DNA from: Rubrivivax sp.
Lineage (GTDB): Bacteria > Pseudomonadota > Gammaproteobacteria > Burkholderiales > Burkholderiaceae_C
Assembly (NCBI GenBank): GCA_022842595.1
Contig: JALHPF010000018.1
Coordinates: 1-64,000 of the forward strand
Reading direction: 5' to 3'
DNA: 64,000 nt
Below the pieces are notes generated by a model. That model saw only the letters and a list, made by a program, of their open reading frames with translations. It did not search any database and had not been told where the DNA came from. The position numbers and the translations under genes were made by a program. This document shows, piece by piece, positions 29,576 to 39,364 of the stretch (position 1 is the first letter of the stretch; the number at the start of each line of letters is the position of its first letter).

Positions 29576-31063
29576 TCAGTCGGTGGCGGCGGGCACTTGT
29601 GGCAGGCTTTTGCGCGTCGGCCGGCCGCCGAGCAGGCCTTCCTGATCGGCCAGTTTCTGGCCGATGTGCATGCCCTCGGCATCGATGGTGTATTCACGCA
29701 AGTCGTCCGAATGGGCGCTGGCCCGCACCTTGATGACCGCCGTGACGCGGCGCAGGCGACTTTCGACTTCGATGTAACGCTGAACGATGATCGCGTCGGT
29801 GAGGAAGGCGGTGCCATAGGGGCTGAAGCGCAGGTCGGTGTAGCGGTCTTCGAGCTCCGAGGTCATCAGCACGGTGACCCCGGCGTTGGACAGGGCCGTG
29901 ACCAGGCTCAACAGCGATTCACGGAAGTCTTCGCGAAAGGTGGGCGCCAGCGCCAGCTCGAAGCCCGACAGCGAGTCGATGACCACGCGGCTGGCCTTGT
30001 GGCGCCGGATTTCGGCGACCAGCAGATACACGACCTCGTCGATCGACAGATCGGGCGCCTGGCTTTTCAGCAGCGAAACCTGGCCGCTGGCGATCAGGTC
30101 CGCCAGCACCCGGTTGCGCTCGCGATTGGGGCGCTGCTCGAAGGCCGCGATCACGCCGGTCTCGCCGCGGCGCGCGCCTTCGGCCAGGAAGGAGGCAGCC
30201 AGGATGCTCTTGCCCGAGCCAGAAGGGCCGGCCACCAGCAGCGAATAGCCGCGCGGCAAGCCGCCGCCGAGCATCTCGTCCAGGCCCGGCACGCCCACCA
30301 GGGCGCGCCCGGCGGGCTCCTTCGTCGTGTCGTGGCTGCGGTTCGGGTGCAAGGGCACCACGGCCGAAGCCGGTGCGAAGACTTCGACGCCGGCTGTGCT
30401 GATGCGGTAGGTGTGAAGACCCGGCAGCGTCGGCTGACCGCGCATCTTCAGGATCTCCATCTTGCGCACCATCGAGTTGCGCTGCACGCTCTGGCGCAGC
30501 CAGATCAGACCGTCGGCCACCGTGAACACCGGGTTGGCGTCGTTCTCGCTGAAATACTCGCCCAGCAGAAAGGTCGTGGCCTGCCAGGTGGTCATCAGCA
30601 TGCCCAGCTGCTGTACGAACTGCTGAAGGCCGTTGGGCGCCTGGCCGCCGCCTTCTCCGGCCAGGATCACCGAGCGAAATGAATCGACGAAGACCAGCGC
30701 CGGGGCATGGGTGGCCACTTCATCGACGATGCGTTTGAGCACGCGGTCGAGTTCGCCGGCCATGGCCTCTTCCGACAGGTTCACGAAGCGCACGCTGTGG
30801 TTGAGGGCCGCGCTGTCGAAGAAGTCGAACTGCTGCTGGTAGCGCAGCATCTTCAGCGGCGGCTCGCCCAGCACCGTGAAGTACAACGCCGGCCGCTCGG
30901 CCGTGGCCAGCGCAAACATGATCTGGTGTGCCAGCGTGGTCTTGCCGCAGCCGGGCTGGCCAGCGATGAGGTTGAACGAGAACTCAGGCAATCCGCCGCC
31001 CAGCACCTCGTCCAGCCCGGCTACGCCTGTCGCGAGGCGGTGGATGGCTACTTTGGTCGTCAT
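29576..31063 (-). CDS. KaiC-like double-domain ATPase, 495 aa
   Basis: Two RecA/KaiC domains, each with a Walker A: GQPGCGKT (35-42) and GPSGSGKS (279-286). Against cyanobacterial KaiC, the paired catalytic Glu residues read GE (66-67) in the first domain and EQ (309-310) in the second. The Ser/Thr phosphorylation pair reads AF (419-420, in YGTAFLTDA). The circadian phosphorylation cycle is therefore unlikely. No kaiB is seen. Start ATG overlaps the orf147 stop by four bases, and the gene precedes the GGDEF/kinase gene. It is probably a signalling ATPase. Confidence 0.88.
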   Translation of the reverse strand: MTTKVAIHRLATGVAGLDEVLGGGLPEFSFNLIAGQPGCGKTTLAHQIMFALATAERPALYFTVLGEPPLKMLRYQQQFDFFDSAALNHSVRFVNLSEEAMAGELDRVLKRIVDEVATHAPALVFVDSFRSVILAGEGGGQAPNGLQQFVQQLGMLMTTWQATTFLLGEYFSENDANPVFTVADGLIWLRQSVQRNSMVRKMEILKMRGQPTLPGLHTYRISTAGVEVFAPASAVVPLHPNRSHDTTKEPAGRALVGVPGLDEMLGGGLPRGYSLLVAGPSGSGKSILAASFLAEGARRGETGVIAAFEQRPNRERNRVLADLIASGQVSLLKSQAPDLSIDEVVYLLVAEIRRHKASRVVIDSLSGFELALAPTFREDFRESLLSLVTALSNAGVTVLMTSELEDRYTDLRFSPYGTAFLTDAIIVQRYIEVESRLRRVTAVIKVRASAHSDDLREYTIDAEGMHIGQKLADQEGLLGGRPTRKSLPQVPAATD

Positions 31064-31503
31064 GGCTTTGTGTCCTGGGCGCTCGGGCTGTTCAATGTGG
31101 GTTCAGGCGGGCCCCAGGCGCTGCGAAGCAGCCGCTCCGTCAACGAGCCGCCGATCAGGCTGGTGAGCAATTCATGGAAGGTCTGCAGGAAGGTGTCGGC
31201 CGCGGCTGCGGTTTCATCGCTGCTTCGCTGCGCCAGCAGAGACACGAGCATGGCTGAATCCAGCGTCGCTGGCCCTCCCGGCTGGCGTGAAGCCAGCCAC
31301 GGATGCACGGCGCTGGCCAGGTGCAGACTGCGCTGGCCCAGTGCTGTCACGCCGCGGGGGCCGATGATCGGCGACAGGGCCAGGTCGAGTTCCATCCAGA
31401 GCGCACCGCAGGCTGCCGCGATCTGTTCGGCACTGCTATGGTCTCGAACCCTGCCGGCCAGGGGTGCCGTCAGACGACGGTGCGGAGCTCTGTCTGCGCT
31501 CAT
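31060..31503 (-). CDS. Unknown protein translationally coupled to kaiC-like gene, 147 aa
   Basis: I do not recognise the family. It is predicted mostly helical and soluble, without a signal peptide. Segments AACGALWMELDLALSPIIG, GVTALGQRSLHLASAVHPWL and TFLQTFHELLTSLIGGSLTERLL resemble a helical sensor bundle. ATG at 31503 has GAGAGGAG close upstream. The stop overlaps the KaiC-like start (ATGA), so the two products are likely made in fixed ratio. Confidence 0.75.
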   Translation of the reverse strand: MSADRAPHRRLTAPLAGRVRDHSSAEQIAAACGALWMELDLALSPIIGPRGVTALGQRSLHLASAVHPWLASRQPGGPATLDSAMLVSLLAQRSSDETAAAADTFLQTFHELLTSLIGGSLTERLLRSAWGPPEPTLNSPSAQDTKP

Positions 31504-31650
31504 GAACTCCTCTCACAGTGGAGGCATGGTACCGCCGCCGACGCGGCGACGTCGAATCACCGGTTCGCTGTGTTATCGAAGTCAATCGAGCCTGCTATGT
31601 GGGCCACCGCACAGAGGCTTTCGGAACACCCGGGGGCGACCATCCAGTCC

Positions 31651-32613
<963 letters not shown>

Positions 32614-32732
32614 CGGCAGCGGGGGTTGGGGATTCGGTCGGCATCATCGCCCACAGCGTCCCTGTGTCGTGGATGTCGCCAGCGCGTCCCGGCCATGTCA
32701 TGCTGGCGCTTTCCGTCTGCAAGGAGCACCCC

Positions 32733-33122
32733 ATGGCCCAGTGGCGCAAGGCAAGCCCCGACACCGTGTACAGCGTCGAAGAGATCCAGGCCCGGCTGGC
32801 CGCCGAACTGCCGAAATGGACGTTCGAGGACGGCTGGATCCGGCGCAAGTACAGGACCAGCGGCTGGAAGGCCACGCTCATGGTCGTGAACACCGTCGGC
32901 CACCTGGCCGAGGCCGCCTGGCACCACCCCGACCTGAACGTGAGCTACGCCTTCGTTACCGTGAAGCTGCAGAACCACGCGGCCAAGGGCATCACCGACA
33001 AGGACTTCGCGCTGGCCGCGAAGATCGAGAGCGTGGTGATGTGGCAGCCCGGGGCCGATCCCGACAGCGGCCTGGAAGGCACCCCCGACGATCCGCGCTT
33101 CAAGTACCTGAAATACGACTGA
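32733..33122 (+). CDS. phhB: Pterin-4a-carbinolamine dehydratase, 129 aa
   Basis: The family signature is present: WHHPDLNVSYAFVTVKL, with the catalytic His pair at HH and the DKDFALAAKIE tail. It dehydrates 4a-hydroxytetrahydropterins. ATG at 32733 has AAGGAG 8 bases upstream. In methylotrophs a PCD-like gene belongs to the H4MPT cluster, where it is thought to act in pterin cofactor synthesis rather than phenylalanine metabolism; the beta-RFAP synthase gene follows on the same strand. It is divergent from moxR and marks the left edge of the C1 island. Confidence 0.9.
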   Translation: MAQWRKASPDTVYSVEEIQARLAAELPKWTFEDGWIRRKYRTSGWKATLMVVNTVGHLAEAAWHHPDLNVSYAFVTVKLQNHAAKGITDKDFALAAKIESVVMWQPGADPDSGLEGTPDDPRFKYLKYD

Positions 33123-33234
33123 CGGTCAGCGCGCTGCAAGCTGGCGCAGGACACTGTGTCCTGCTCGCGGCACATCAGCCCCCACGCTGCGACTGGCCCG
33201 CGCCTGCGCGCCGTGGAAAACCCTGATCGGAACG

Positions 33235-34296
33235 ATGCTTGCTATTCCTGGGGCCATGCTTGCCTGCGACATGCCCCTCACCCGCCTGAAGGCCGCGAGC
33301 CCCAGTGCCGTCCTGGTGCGGGCGCCTGGCCGTCTGCACCTCGGCTTCCTCGACCCTTCGGGCAGCCTGGGTCGGCGTTTCGGCAGCCTGGGCCTGGTGA
33401 TCGAGGAATTCGAAACCGTGGTCGAGCTGGCGCCCGCCCCGGCGGGCGCGCTGGCCGATGAAGTCACGGCCCTCACGCGCAGTGCCGCCAGCGAAATCGG
33501 CCGTGCGCAGGCGCACCTGGCGCAGCTGCGGGTGCACACCGGTCTCACGGCCCCGCTGCAGTTGCGCCTGGTGCAGGTGTTGCCGGCGCATGCCGGCTTC
33601 GGTTCCGGCACCCAGCTGGCGCTGGCCGTGGGTCGCGCCTTTGCGCAATGCCATGGCCTGGCGGTGGACAGCGCCACGCTGGCGCGCTGGCTCGGCCGCG
33701 GCCTGCGGTCGGGCATCGGCATCGCCGGCTTCGACCAGGGCGGCCTGCTGCTCGACGGTGGACCGGGCGCCAACGGCAGCCCTGCGCCCGTGCTGGCGCG
33801 CCTGGCGTTGCCCGAGGCTTGGCGTGTGCTGGTGGTGCAGGACCTGTCGGCACAGGGCTTGTCCGGCACCCAGGAACGCCAGGCCATCGCCCAGCTGCCG
33901 CCGCTGCCGCGCGAGAGCGCGGCCGACATCTGCCATCAGATGCTGATGCGCGTGCTGCCCGGCGCGGCCAGTGGCGACTTCCCTTCGTTTGCGGCCGGCC
34001 TCACGCGCATGCAGCAGTTGCTGGGTGAACATTTCGCGCCGGCCCAGGGCGGCTCGGCCTATACCAGTGCCGCGGTCGGCCAGCTGGTGCAGTGGCTGGC
34101 CGAAGGCGCCGAGGCGACGCAGGGCGTGGCGGTGGGCCAGAGCTCCTGGGGCCCCACCGGCTTCGCCATCCTGCCCAGCCTGGCCGCGGCCGAAGCCGCC
34201 GTGCGCAGCGCTCGCGCCGCCGGCCTGGTGGGCAGCGGCCTGCAGCTGCAGATCGTGCGCCCGCGCAACAGCGGCGCTGTCATCAGCTGTTCCTGA
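33235..34296 (+). CDS. mptG: Beta-ribofuranosylaminobenzene 5'-phosphate synthase, 353 aa
   Basis: First committed step of (tetrahydro)methanopterin synthesis: condenses 4-aminobenzoate with PRPP. GHMP-kinase-like fold with RAPGRLHLGFLDPSG at the N-terminus, a Gly-rich loop (LPAHAGFGSGTQLALAVGRA), and C-terminal QGGSAYTSAAVG and SSWGPTGFAI segments as in bacterial homologs. ATG codons at 33256 and 33271 are alternative starts; none has a clear ribosome site. The pabB-pabC fusion at 54867 can supply its substrate. Confidence 0.9.
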   Translation: MLAIPGAMLACDMPLTRLKAASPSAVLVRAPGRLHLGFLDPSGSLGRRFGSLGLVIEEFETVVELAPAPAGALADEVTALTRSAASEIGRAQAHLAQLRVHTGLTAPLQLRLVQVLPAHAGFGSGTQLALAVGRAFAQCHGLAVDSATLARWLGRGLRSGIGIAGFDQGGLLLDGGPGANGSPAPVLARLALPEAWRVLVVQDLSAQGLSGTQERQAIAQLPPLPRESAADICHQMLMRVLPGAASGDFPSFAAGLTRMQQLLGEHFAPAQGGSAYTSAAVGQLVQWLAEGAEATQGVAVGQSSWGPTGFAILPSLAAAEAAVRSARAAGLVGSGLQLQIVRPRNSGAVISCS

Positions 34297-34333
34297 CACT
34301 CTTTTCGTTCGCGTTCCTCCCCGCGACACCCCC

Positions 34334-35245
34334 ATGACCCGCCCCTACATCCTTCACATGTTCACCCCGGGCCGGCAGATGAGCCCCTTCGACGTCAACA
34401 TGGCGGCCGACGCCGGCTGGCAGATGGTGGTGCCCTACGGCGACGTCGGCATCGACGCGATTGCCGGCATGACCCAGGACACTATCTTTTCGCGTGGCCC
34501 CAAGGGCGTGGCCCGCACCGGCATCTTCATCGGCGGCCGCGACGCGCTGCTGGCTGCCGACATGCTGGACAAGGCGCGCGCCGCGATGGTGCCGCCCTTC
34601 GTCGTCTCGCTGATGGCCGACCCGAGTGGCGCCTACACCACCGCCGCGGCCATGGTGGCATGTGTCGACGCCCAGCTGCTCAAGCACCATGGTGCTGGCC
34701 TGGCCGGCCGGCGCGTGGTGGTGCTGGGCGGGCTCGGGCCGGTGGGCCGCGTGGCCGGCGTCATCGCTGCGCAGGCGGGGGCTTCGGTGGCCTTGTCCGG
34801 GCGCGGCGGCCAGGCCGTCGCGCAGGCGGCGGCCGATCAGACGGGCCAACGCTTCGGCGTCGCGCTGCAGGGCGTTTCCGGTGCCGATGCCGAGGCCGTC
34901 AATGCGTCGATCGCCGACGCCGATGTCGTGCTGGCCTGCGCGGCGGCCGGGGTGCAGGTGGTGAGCGTGGCCCACCTGGCCCATGCGCGCAAGCTCAAGG
35001 TGGCGGCCGACGTCAACGCCGTGCCGCCCGAGGGCATCGCCGGTGTCGGTGTGATGGATGATGGCGCGCCTCTGGCGCATACCGCGGCCGTGGGCATTGG
35101 CGCGCTGGCCGTGGGCAACGTGAAGTACCAGACCCAGCACCGGCTGCTGGCGCGCATGCGCGAAGCCGAGCACGCGCAGGTGCTGGGGTTTGCCGAGGCC
35201 TATGCCGTGGCGCGTGAATTTCTGGCCGAGAAATCGGGCGCTTGA
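34334..35245 (+). CDS. mtdB: NAD(P)-dependent methylene-H4MPT dehydrogenase MtdB, 303 aa
   Basis: Oxidises methylene-H4MPT to methenyl-H4MPT in the cytoplasm. N-terminal YILHMFTPGRQMSPFDVNMA and the Rossmann motif VVVLGGLGPVGRVAGVIAA match MtdB. The C-terminal region (VAADVNAVPPEGIAGV) is typical of the MtdA/MtdB family; the context of H4MPT genes on both sides favours MtdB. It is followed by orfY and mch in one rightward operon. Confidence 0.93.
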   Translation: MTRPYILHMFTPGRQMSPFDVNMAADAGWQMVVPYGDVGIDAIAGMTQDTIFSRGPKGVARTGIFIGGRDALLAADMLDKARAAMVPPFVVSLMADPSGAYTTAAAMVACVDAQLLKHHGAGLAGRRVVVLGGLGPVGRVAGVIAAQAGASVALSGRGGQAVAQAAADQTGQRFGVALQGVSGADAEAVNASIADADVVLACAAAGVQVVSVAHLAHARKLKVAADVNAVPPEGIAGVGVMDDGAPLAHTAAVGIGALAVGNVKYQTQHRLLARMREAEHAQVLGFAEAYAVAREFLAEKSGA

Positions 35246-35255
35246 CGCTGCTGCC

Positions 35256-36416
35256 GTGAACCCCACGCTGGCCGTGGCCGGGCTGTCGGCCCGCCTGCTT
35301 GCGCAGGCTGCGTTGGACGATGGATTCGACGTCCTGGCGCTCGACCTGTTCGGCGACGCCGACACGCGGGCCCTGTCGCGGCACTGGTGGTCGGTGGGCG
35401 TGCCTGGCCGTTTCCAGATCGACGCCGCCAAGCTGCTGGCGGCACTGGCCGATGCCGGCCGCGCCGACAGCCCCTGGGGCCGCCCGCTGGGCTGGGTGGC
35501 CGGCAGCGGGCTCGAAGGCCGGCCCGGTCTGCTGGCGAGTGCGGCACAGTGCCTGCCGCTGGTGGGCTGCACCCCCGAGGCGGTGGCGCGCTTGCGCGAT
35601 CCCGACACCTTCTTCGGTTTTCTCGCCGCGCAGGGCATCCCGCACCCGCCGGTGGCGCGTGTGCGCCCGGTCGACGGCCAGGCCTGGCTGCTCAAGGACC
35701 TGCATGCCTGCGGCGCCAGCCACATCCGGCTGCTGTCGGCAGCAGCGCCTGCGCCTGAGCTCGGGCCCGGGCAGATCCTGCAGCGGCGTGCGCCCGGCCA
35801 GCCCATGTCGGCCACCTTCGTGGCCAATGGCCGGCAGGCCAGGCTGCTGGGAGTGAACCGGCAGAGCATCCGCGCCCACCCGGTGCGGGCCGAGGTGCCG
35901 TATGTGTTCTGCGGCGTCGTCGGCCCGGTGCCGGTGGCGCCTGCGCTTCTGGCGGGCCTGCAGGCGGCGCTGGACGCCCTGGTTCCGGCCTTCGGGCTGC
36001 GCGGTCTGTGCAGCCTGGACTTCCTGCTGCACGGCGACACCTGGCAGCTGCTGGAAGTGAACCCGCGCCCGCCCGCCAGCGTGGCGCTGTACCCGCACTG
36101 GCGGCCGATGGCCGCGCATGTGCTGGCCTGCCTGGAAGGGCTGCTGCCGGAAGCGCCGCCCGAACGCCCGCCAGAACAGGCCGTGCGCGGCTACGAGATC
36201 GTCTTCGCCCGCCGCGCCTTCACGCTCGACGGCGCCCAGGCCGCGCGGCTGGCAGCTGCCGCCGACACCCACGACCTGCCGGCTGCCGGCCAGCATTTCG
36301 ACGCTGGCGACCCGCTGTGCAGCGTCACACTCGACGGCCCGGGCGCGCCCGACGTGCTCGCCCGGCTGGGCGCGCGCCGCGAAGCCCTGCTGACCCTTCT
36401 GGAGACATCGTCATGA
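35256..36416 (+). CDS. orfY: ATP-grasp protein OrfY of the H4MPT cluster, 386 aa
   Basis: ATP-grasp fold with the ligand-binding C-terminal half (LCSLDFLLHGDTWQLLEVNP, metal-binding Glu/Asn) and an N-terminal segment VAGLSARLLAQAALDDGFDV. It lies between mtdB and mch, as orfY does in other H4MPT methylotrophs. Its role there is unresolved, but it is required for, or linked to, cofactor synthesis. GTG at 35256 is 10 bases after the mtdB stop; the stop overlaps the mch ATG by four bases. Confidence 0.82.
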   Translation: MNPTLAVAGLSARLLAQAALDDGFDVLALDLFGDADTRALSRHWWSVGVPGRFQIDAAKLLAALADAGRADSPWGRPLGWVAGSGLEGRPGLLASAAQCLPLVGCTPEAVARLRDPDTFFGFLAAQGIPHPPVARVRPVDGQAWLLKDLHACGASHIRLLSAAAPAPELGPGQILQRRAPGQPMSATFVANGRQARLLGVNRQSIRAHPVRAEVPYVFCGVVGPVPVAPALLAGLQAALDALVPAFGLRGLCSLDFLLHGDTWQLLEVNPRPPASVALYPHWRPMAAHVLACLEGLLPEAPPERPPEQAVRGYEIVFARRAFTLDGAQAARLAAAADTHDLPAAGQHFDAGDPLCSVTLDGPGAPDVLARLGARREALLTLLETSS

Positions 36417-37390
36417 CCCTCAGCGTCAACACCCTGGCCCGGCCGCTGGTCGAACGCCTGCTGCGCGAGGCCGCCACGCTGGGCGTGGCCGTGCGCCACG
36501 AGGCCGATGGTGTCTGCATCGTCGACGCCGGCCTGGCCGTGGCCGGCAGCGTGCAGGCCGGCCTGCTGGTCGGCGAGATCTGCCTGGGTGGCCTGGGCCA
36601 GGTCAGCCTGCGGGCCGGTGCCGCGGCCAGCGGCTGGCCGACCTGGCTGGATGTGGCCAGCAGCCAGCCCGTGCTGGCCTGCCTGGGCAGCCAGTACGCC
36701 GGCTGGAGCCTGGCCGCCACGAAGGAAGAAACCGGCGGGCGCAAGTTCTTCTCGCTGGGCTCGGGGCCGGCGCGGGCGCTGGCGGCCAAGGAAGAGCTCT
36801 ACAAGGAGCTGGCCTACCGCGACCAGGCCGACAGCGGTGTGCTCGTGCTCGAGGTCGACCGCGAACCGCCGCGCTTCATCATCGACAAGCTGCTGCGCGA
36901 CTGCGGGCTGCAGGGCCCGCAGCTCACGCTCATCGTCACCCCCACCACCAGCCTGGCCGGCACCACGCAGGTGGTGGCGCGGGTGCTGGAAGTGGCGCTG
37001 CACAAGGCCCATGAACTCGGATTCAAGCTCCAGAACATCGTCGGCGGCACAGCCACCGCGCCGCTGCCGGCGCCCAGCCCCGACGGCGTGCAGGCCATGG
37101 GCCGCACCAACGACGCCATCCTCTACGGTGGCCAGGTGCAGCTGGTGGTGCGTGGCGACGACGCTGCGGCGCGCGACCTCGCCTTGCGCCTGCCCTCGCG
37201 CAACGCCAAGGAGTTCGGGCAGTCCTTCGCCGACCTGTTCGTCGCTGCCGGCTACGACTTCTACAAGATCGACCCGGCGCTGTTCGCCCCGGCCGAGGTC
37301 TGGGTGAGCAACCTCGACAGCGGCAACACCTGGCACGCCGGCGCGCTGGACATGGCGCTGCTGCAGCGGCTGTGGCTGCAGCAGGCCTGA
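36413..37390 (+). CDS. mch: Methenyl-H4MPT cyclohydrolase, 325 aa
   Basis: Hydrolyses methenyl-H4MPT to 5-formyl-H4MPT. It has the family segments LSVNTLARPLVERLL, GGLGQVSL, SLGSGPARALAAKEELY, VEVALHKAHELGFKL-type and GRTNDAILYGG. Length is normal (about 320 aa). ATG overlaps the orfY stop (ATGA), and the RimK-like ligase gene follows 23 bases on. High-confidence marker of the H4MPT pathway. Confidence 0.97.
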   Translation: MTLSVNTLARPLVERLLREAATLGVAVRHEADGVCIVDAGLAVAGSVQAGLLVGEICLGGLGQVSLRAGAAASGWPTWLDVASSQPVLACLGSQYAGWSLAATKEETGGRKFFSLGSGPARALAAKEELYKELAYRDQADSGVLVLEVDREPPRFIIDKLLRDCGLQGPQLTLIVTPTTSLAGTTQVVARVLEVALHKAHELGFKLQNIVGGTATAPLPAPSPDGVQAMGRTNDAILYGGQVQLVVRGDDAAARDLALRLPSRNAKEFGQSFADLFVAAGYDFYKIDPALFAPAEVWVSNLDSGNTWHAGALDMALLQRLWLQQA

Positions 37391-37413
37391 GTGCACAGAC
37401 GGGCGGCGTGCCG

Positions 37414-38367
37414 ATGAAGGTGGCGATCTTTGCCGACGAGACCGGCTGGCACACGCGCCAGCTGCAGGCGGCGCTGCGCGCCCGTGGTGCCATGGGCCGC
37501 TGTGTCGACCTGGCCGACTGCCACATCGACACCGCTGCCAGCTGGCATGGCCTGGTCATCCCCGGCTTCGGCCGCGAACTGCCGGCCGCGGCGCTGGTGC
37601 GCGGCATCGCCGGCGGCAGCTTCGAGCAGGTGACCAAGCGCCTGGGCGTGCTGCATGCGCTGCGCGACCTGGGCGTGCCGGTCTACAACGACGCCCGCGC
37701 CATCGAGCGCAGCGTCGACAAGAGCATGACCAGCCTGCGCCTGCATGCCGCCGGCGTGGCCACGCCACCCACCTGGGCCACCGAGTCGGCTGCGCAGGCG
37801 CAGCGCATCGTCATGCGTGAAAGCGCGGCCGGCCATGCGCTGGTGCTCAAGCCGCTGTTCGGTTCGCAGGGCAAGGGCCTGCAGCGGGTGGGCTGGGTCG
37901 ACGGTGCGCATGTGCCGCTGCCGGCGCTGGACCGGCCGGCGGACGCGGGTGTCACCTACGGCGGCCTGGCCTACCTGCAGCGTTTCGTGGCGCCGGCCGT
38001 GCAGCCGGGTTTCGACTGGCGGGTGCTCGTCGTCGGCGGCCGGGCGCTGGCGGCGATGCGGCGCCAGGGCACGCACTGGGTCCACAACATCGCGCAAGGC
38101 GCGCAGGCGCTGCCGGCGCCGCTGAGCCCGGCGCTGGCTGCCACCGCCGAGGCCGCCGCCCGGGCGCTGGAGATGGATTACGCCGGTGTCGACCTGATGC
38201 CCGGGCCGGGCGGCGGGATCGTGGTGCTGGAAGTCAACGGTGTCGCGGCCTGGCAGGGCCTGCAGGGTGTGACGCGCCAGAACATCGCACGCGCCATCGT
38301 CGACGACCTCCTCGACCGCAAGCAGGCCGGCATGGCCGTCCCGCAGCCCCGGTCGCGCCAGGCATGA
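37414..38367 (+). CDS. RimK-like ATP-grasp ligase of the H4MPT cluster, 317 aa
   Basis: RimK-type amino-acid ligase fold: VYNDARAIERSVDKSMTSLR, the ATP-binding Lys in ALVLKPLFGSQGKGLQR, and the metal site GGIVVLEVNGVAAWQGLQG. The methylotroph counterpart (called orf7 in Methylobacterium, from memory) is suspected of adding a side-chain residue to the pterin cofactor, by analogy with archaeal MptN glutamate ligase. The ATG at 37414 was chosen because the fold starts at MKVAIFADE. The stop overlaps the CitG-like start. Confidence 0.82.
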   Translation: MKVAIFADETGWHTRQLQAALRARGAMGRCVDLADCHIDTAASWHGLVIPGFGRELPAAALVRGIAGGSFEQVTKRLGVLHALRDLGVPVYNDARAIERSVDKSMTSLRLHAAGVATPPTWATESAAQAQRIVMRESAAGHALVLKPLFGSQGKGLQRVGWVDGAHVPLPALDRPADAGVTYGGLAYLQRFVAPAVQPGFDWRVLVVGGRALAAMRRQGTHWVHNIAQGAQALPAPLSPALAATAEAAARALEMDYAGVDLMPGPGGGIVVLEVNGVAAWQGLQGVTRQNIARAIVDDLLDRKQAGMAVPQPRSRQA

Positions 38368-39242
38368 GTGCACGACCGCCGCTGACGCCGCGCCAGGCCT
38401 TCCTGCGCGCCTGTGTTCTCGACGTCGCGGTGCGCAAGCCCGGCAATGTCAGCCTGCACGCGCCCGGCCATGGCATGCACGCCTCGCAGTTCCTGGCCAG
38501 TGCCGAGGTCGCGGCCGACGCCATCTGCCAGCGTGGCGCGCCGGTCGGCGCGCGCATCGAGGCCGCGGTGGCGGCCACGCAGGCGGCGGTGGGCTGCAAC
38601 ACCAACCTGGGCATCCTGCTGCTGTGCGCGCCGCTGGCCAGCGCCGCGGAAAACGCCGCCCTGCCGCGATCTGATTCGCTTCAACATGCGCTGCAGCAGG
38701 TGCTGGCCGGGCTCACGGTGGACGACGCTGCCTGCGCCTTTCGCGCCATCTCCCAGGCCAACCCGGGCGGCCTGGGCGAGGCGCCGGAACAGGACGTGCA
38801 CGCGGCGCCCAGCGTCAGCCTGCTGCAGGCCATGGTGCTGGCCGCCGACCGCGACCGCATCGCTGCGCAGTACCGCGACGGTTTTGCCGAAGTCTTCGGC
38901 GCTGCGCTGCGCGGCTGGCCGGCCGGTTTCGTCTGGCCTGAACTGGACGATGAGCCCACCGCTGACGACACCACCACGGCCGCGGTGCAGGCGGTTTACC
39001 TGGGCTGGCTGGGCAGCGGTCCCGATTCACACATTGTTCGGAAACAAGGCAAAACCGTGGCACAGAATGTCATGAGCGCGGCGCAGGCCTGGCAGGCCCG
39101 CGCGGCCGTGGGGGGGGCGCTGGATGCCGACCCGGCCTTCAGGGCCTGGGACCTGGGCTTGAAACAGGCTGGGGTGAACCCTGGCACGAGCGCCGACCTC
39201 ACCGTGGCCACCTTGATGGTGGCCGGTCTGCTTCAGCGGTGA
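38364..39242 (+). CDS. CitG/MdcB-like phosphoribosyl-dephospho-CoA synthase family protein, 292 aa
   Basis: Homologous to triphosphoribosyl-dephospho-CoA synthases: KPGNVSLHAPGHGM, TQAAVGCNTNLGILLLCAPL, and the C-terminal NPGTSADLTVATLMV. The window has no citrate lyase or malonate decarboxylase, so the classic prosthetic-group role is unlikely. In H4MPT methylotrophs this gene (called orf5) travels with mch and fae and is thought to act in cofactor synthesis, perhaps in a ribosyl-phosphate transfer. It overlaps the RimK-like gene by four bases. Confidence 0.82.
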   Translation: MSARPPLTPRQAFLRACVLDVAVRKPGNVSLHAPGHGMHASQFLASAEVAADAICQRGAPVGARIEAAVAATQAAVGCNTNLGILLLCAPLASAAENAALPRSDSLQHALQQVLAGLTVDDAACAFRAISQANPGGLGEAPEQDVHAAPSVSLLQAMVLAADRDRIAAQYRDGFAEVFGAALRGWPAGFVWPELDDEPTADDTTTAAVQAVYLGWLGSGPDSHIVRKQGKTVAQNVMSAAQAWQARAAVGGALDADPAFRAWDLGLKQAGVNPGTSADLTVATLMVAGLLQR

Positions 39243-39364
39243 CCTGGGTTTTCACGGATCTGGCAGGCCTGCCGATGGCACGGAACGTGATACCTCTGCT
39301 GGGCGCTGGCCGTCCTGGCCGGGGCCTGAATTCCCGTAAAACGTCCTAAGGAGAGACCCTCATC

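Noticed and set aside
39276..39290. TGGCAC upstream of fae considered as a sigma-54 promoter
   Set aside because: The -12 position reads GTGA instead of TTGC; only half the element matches.
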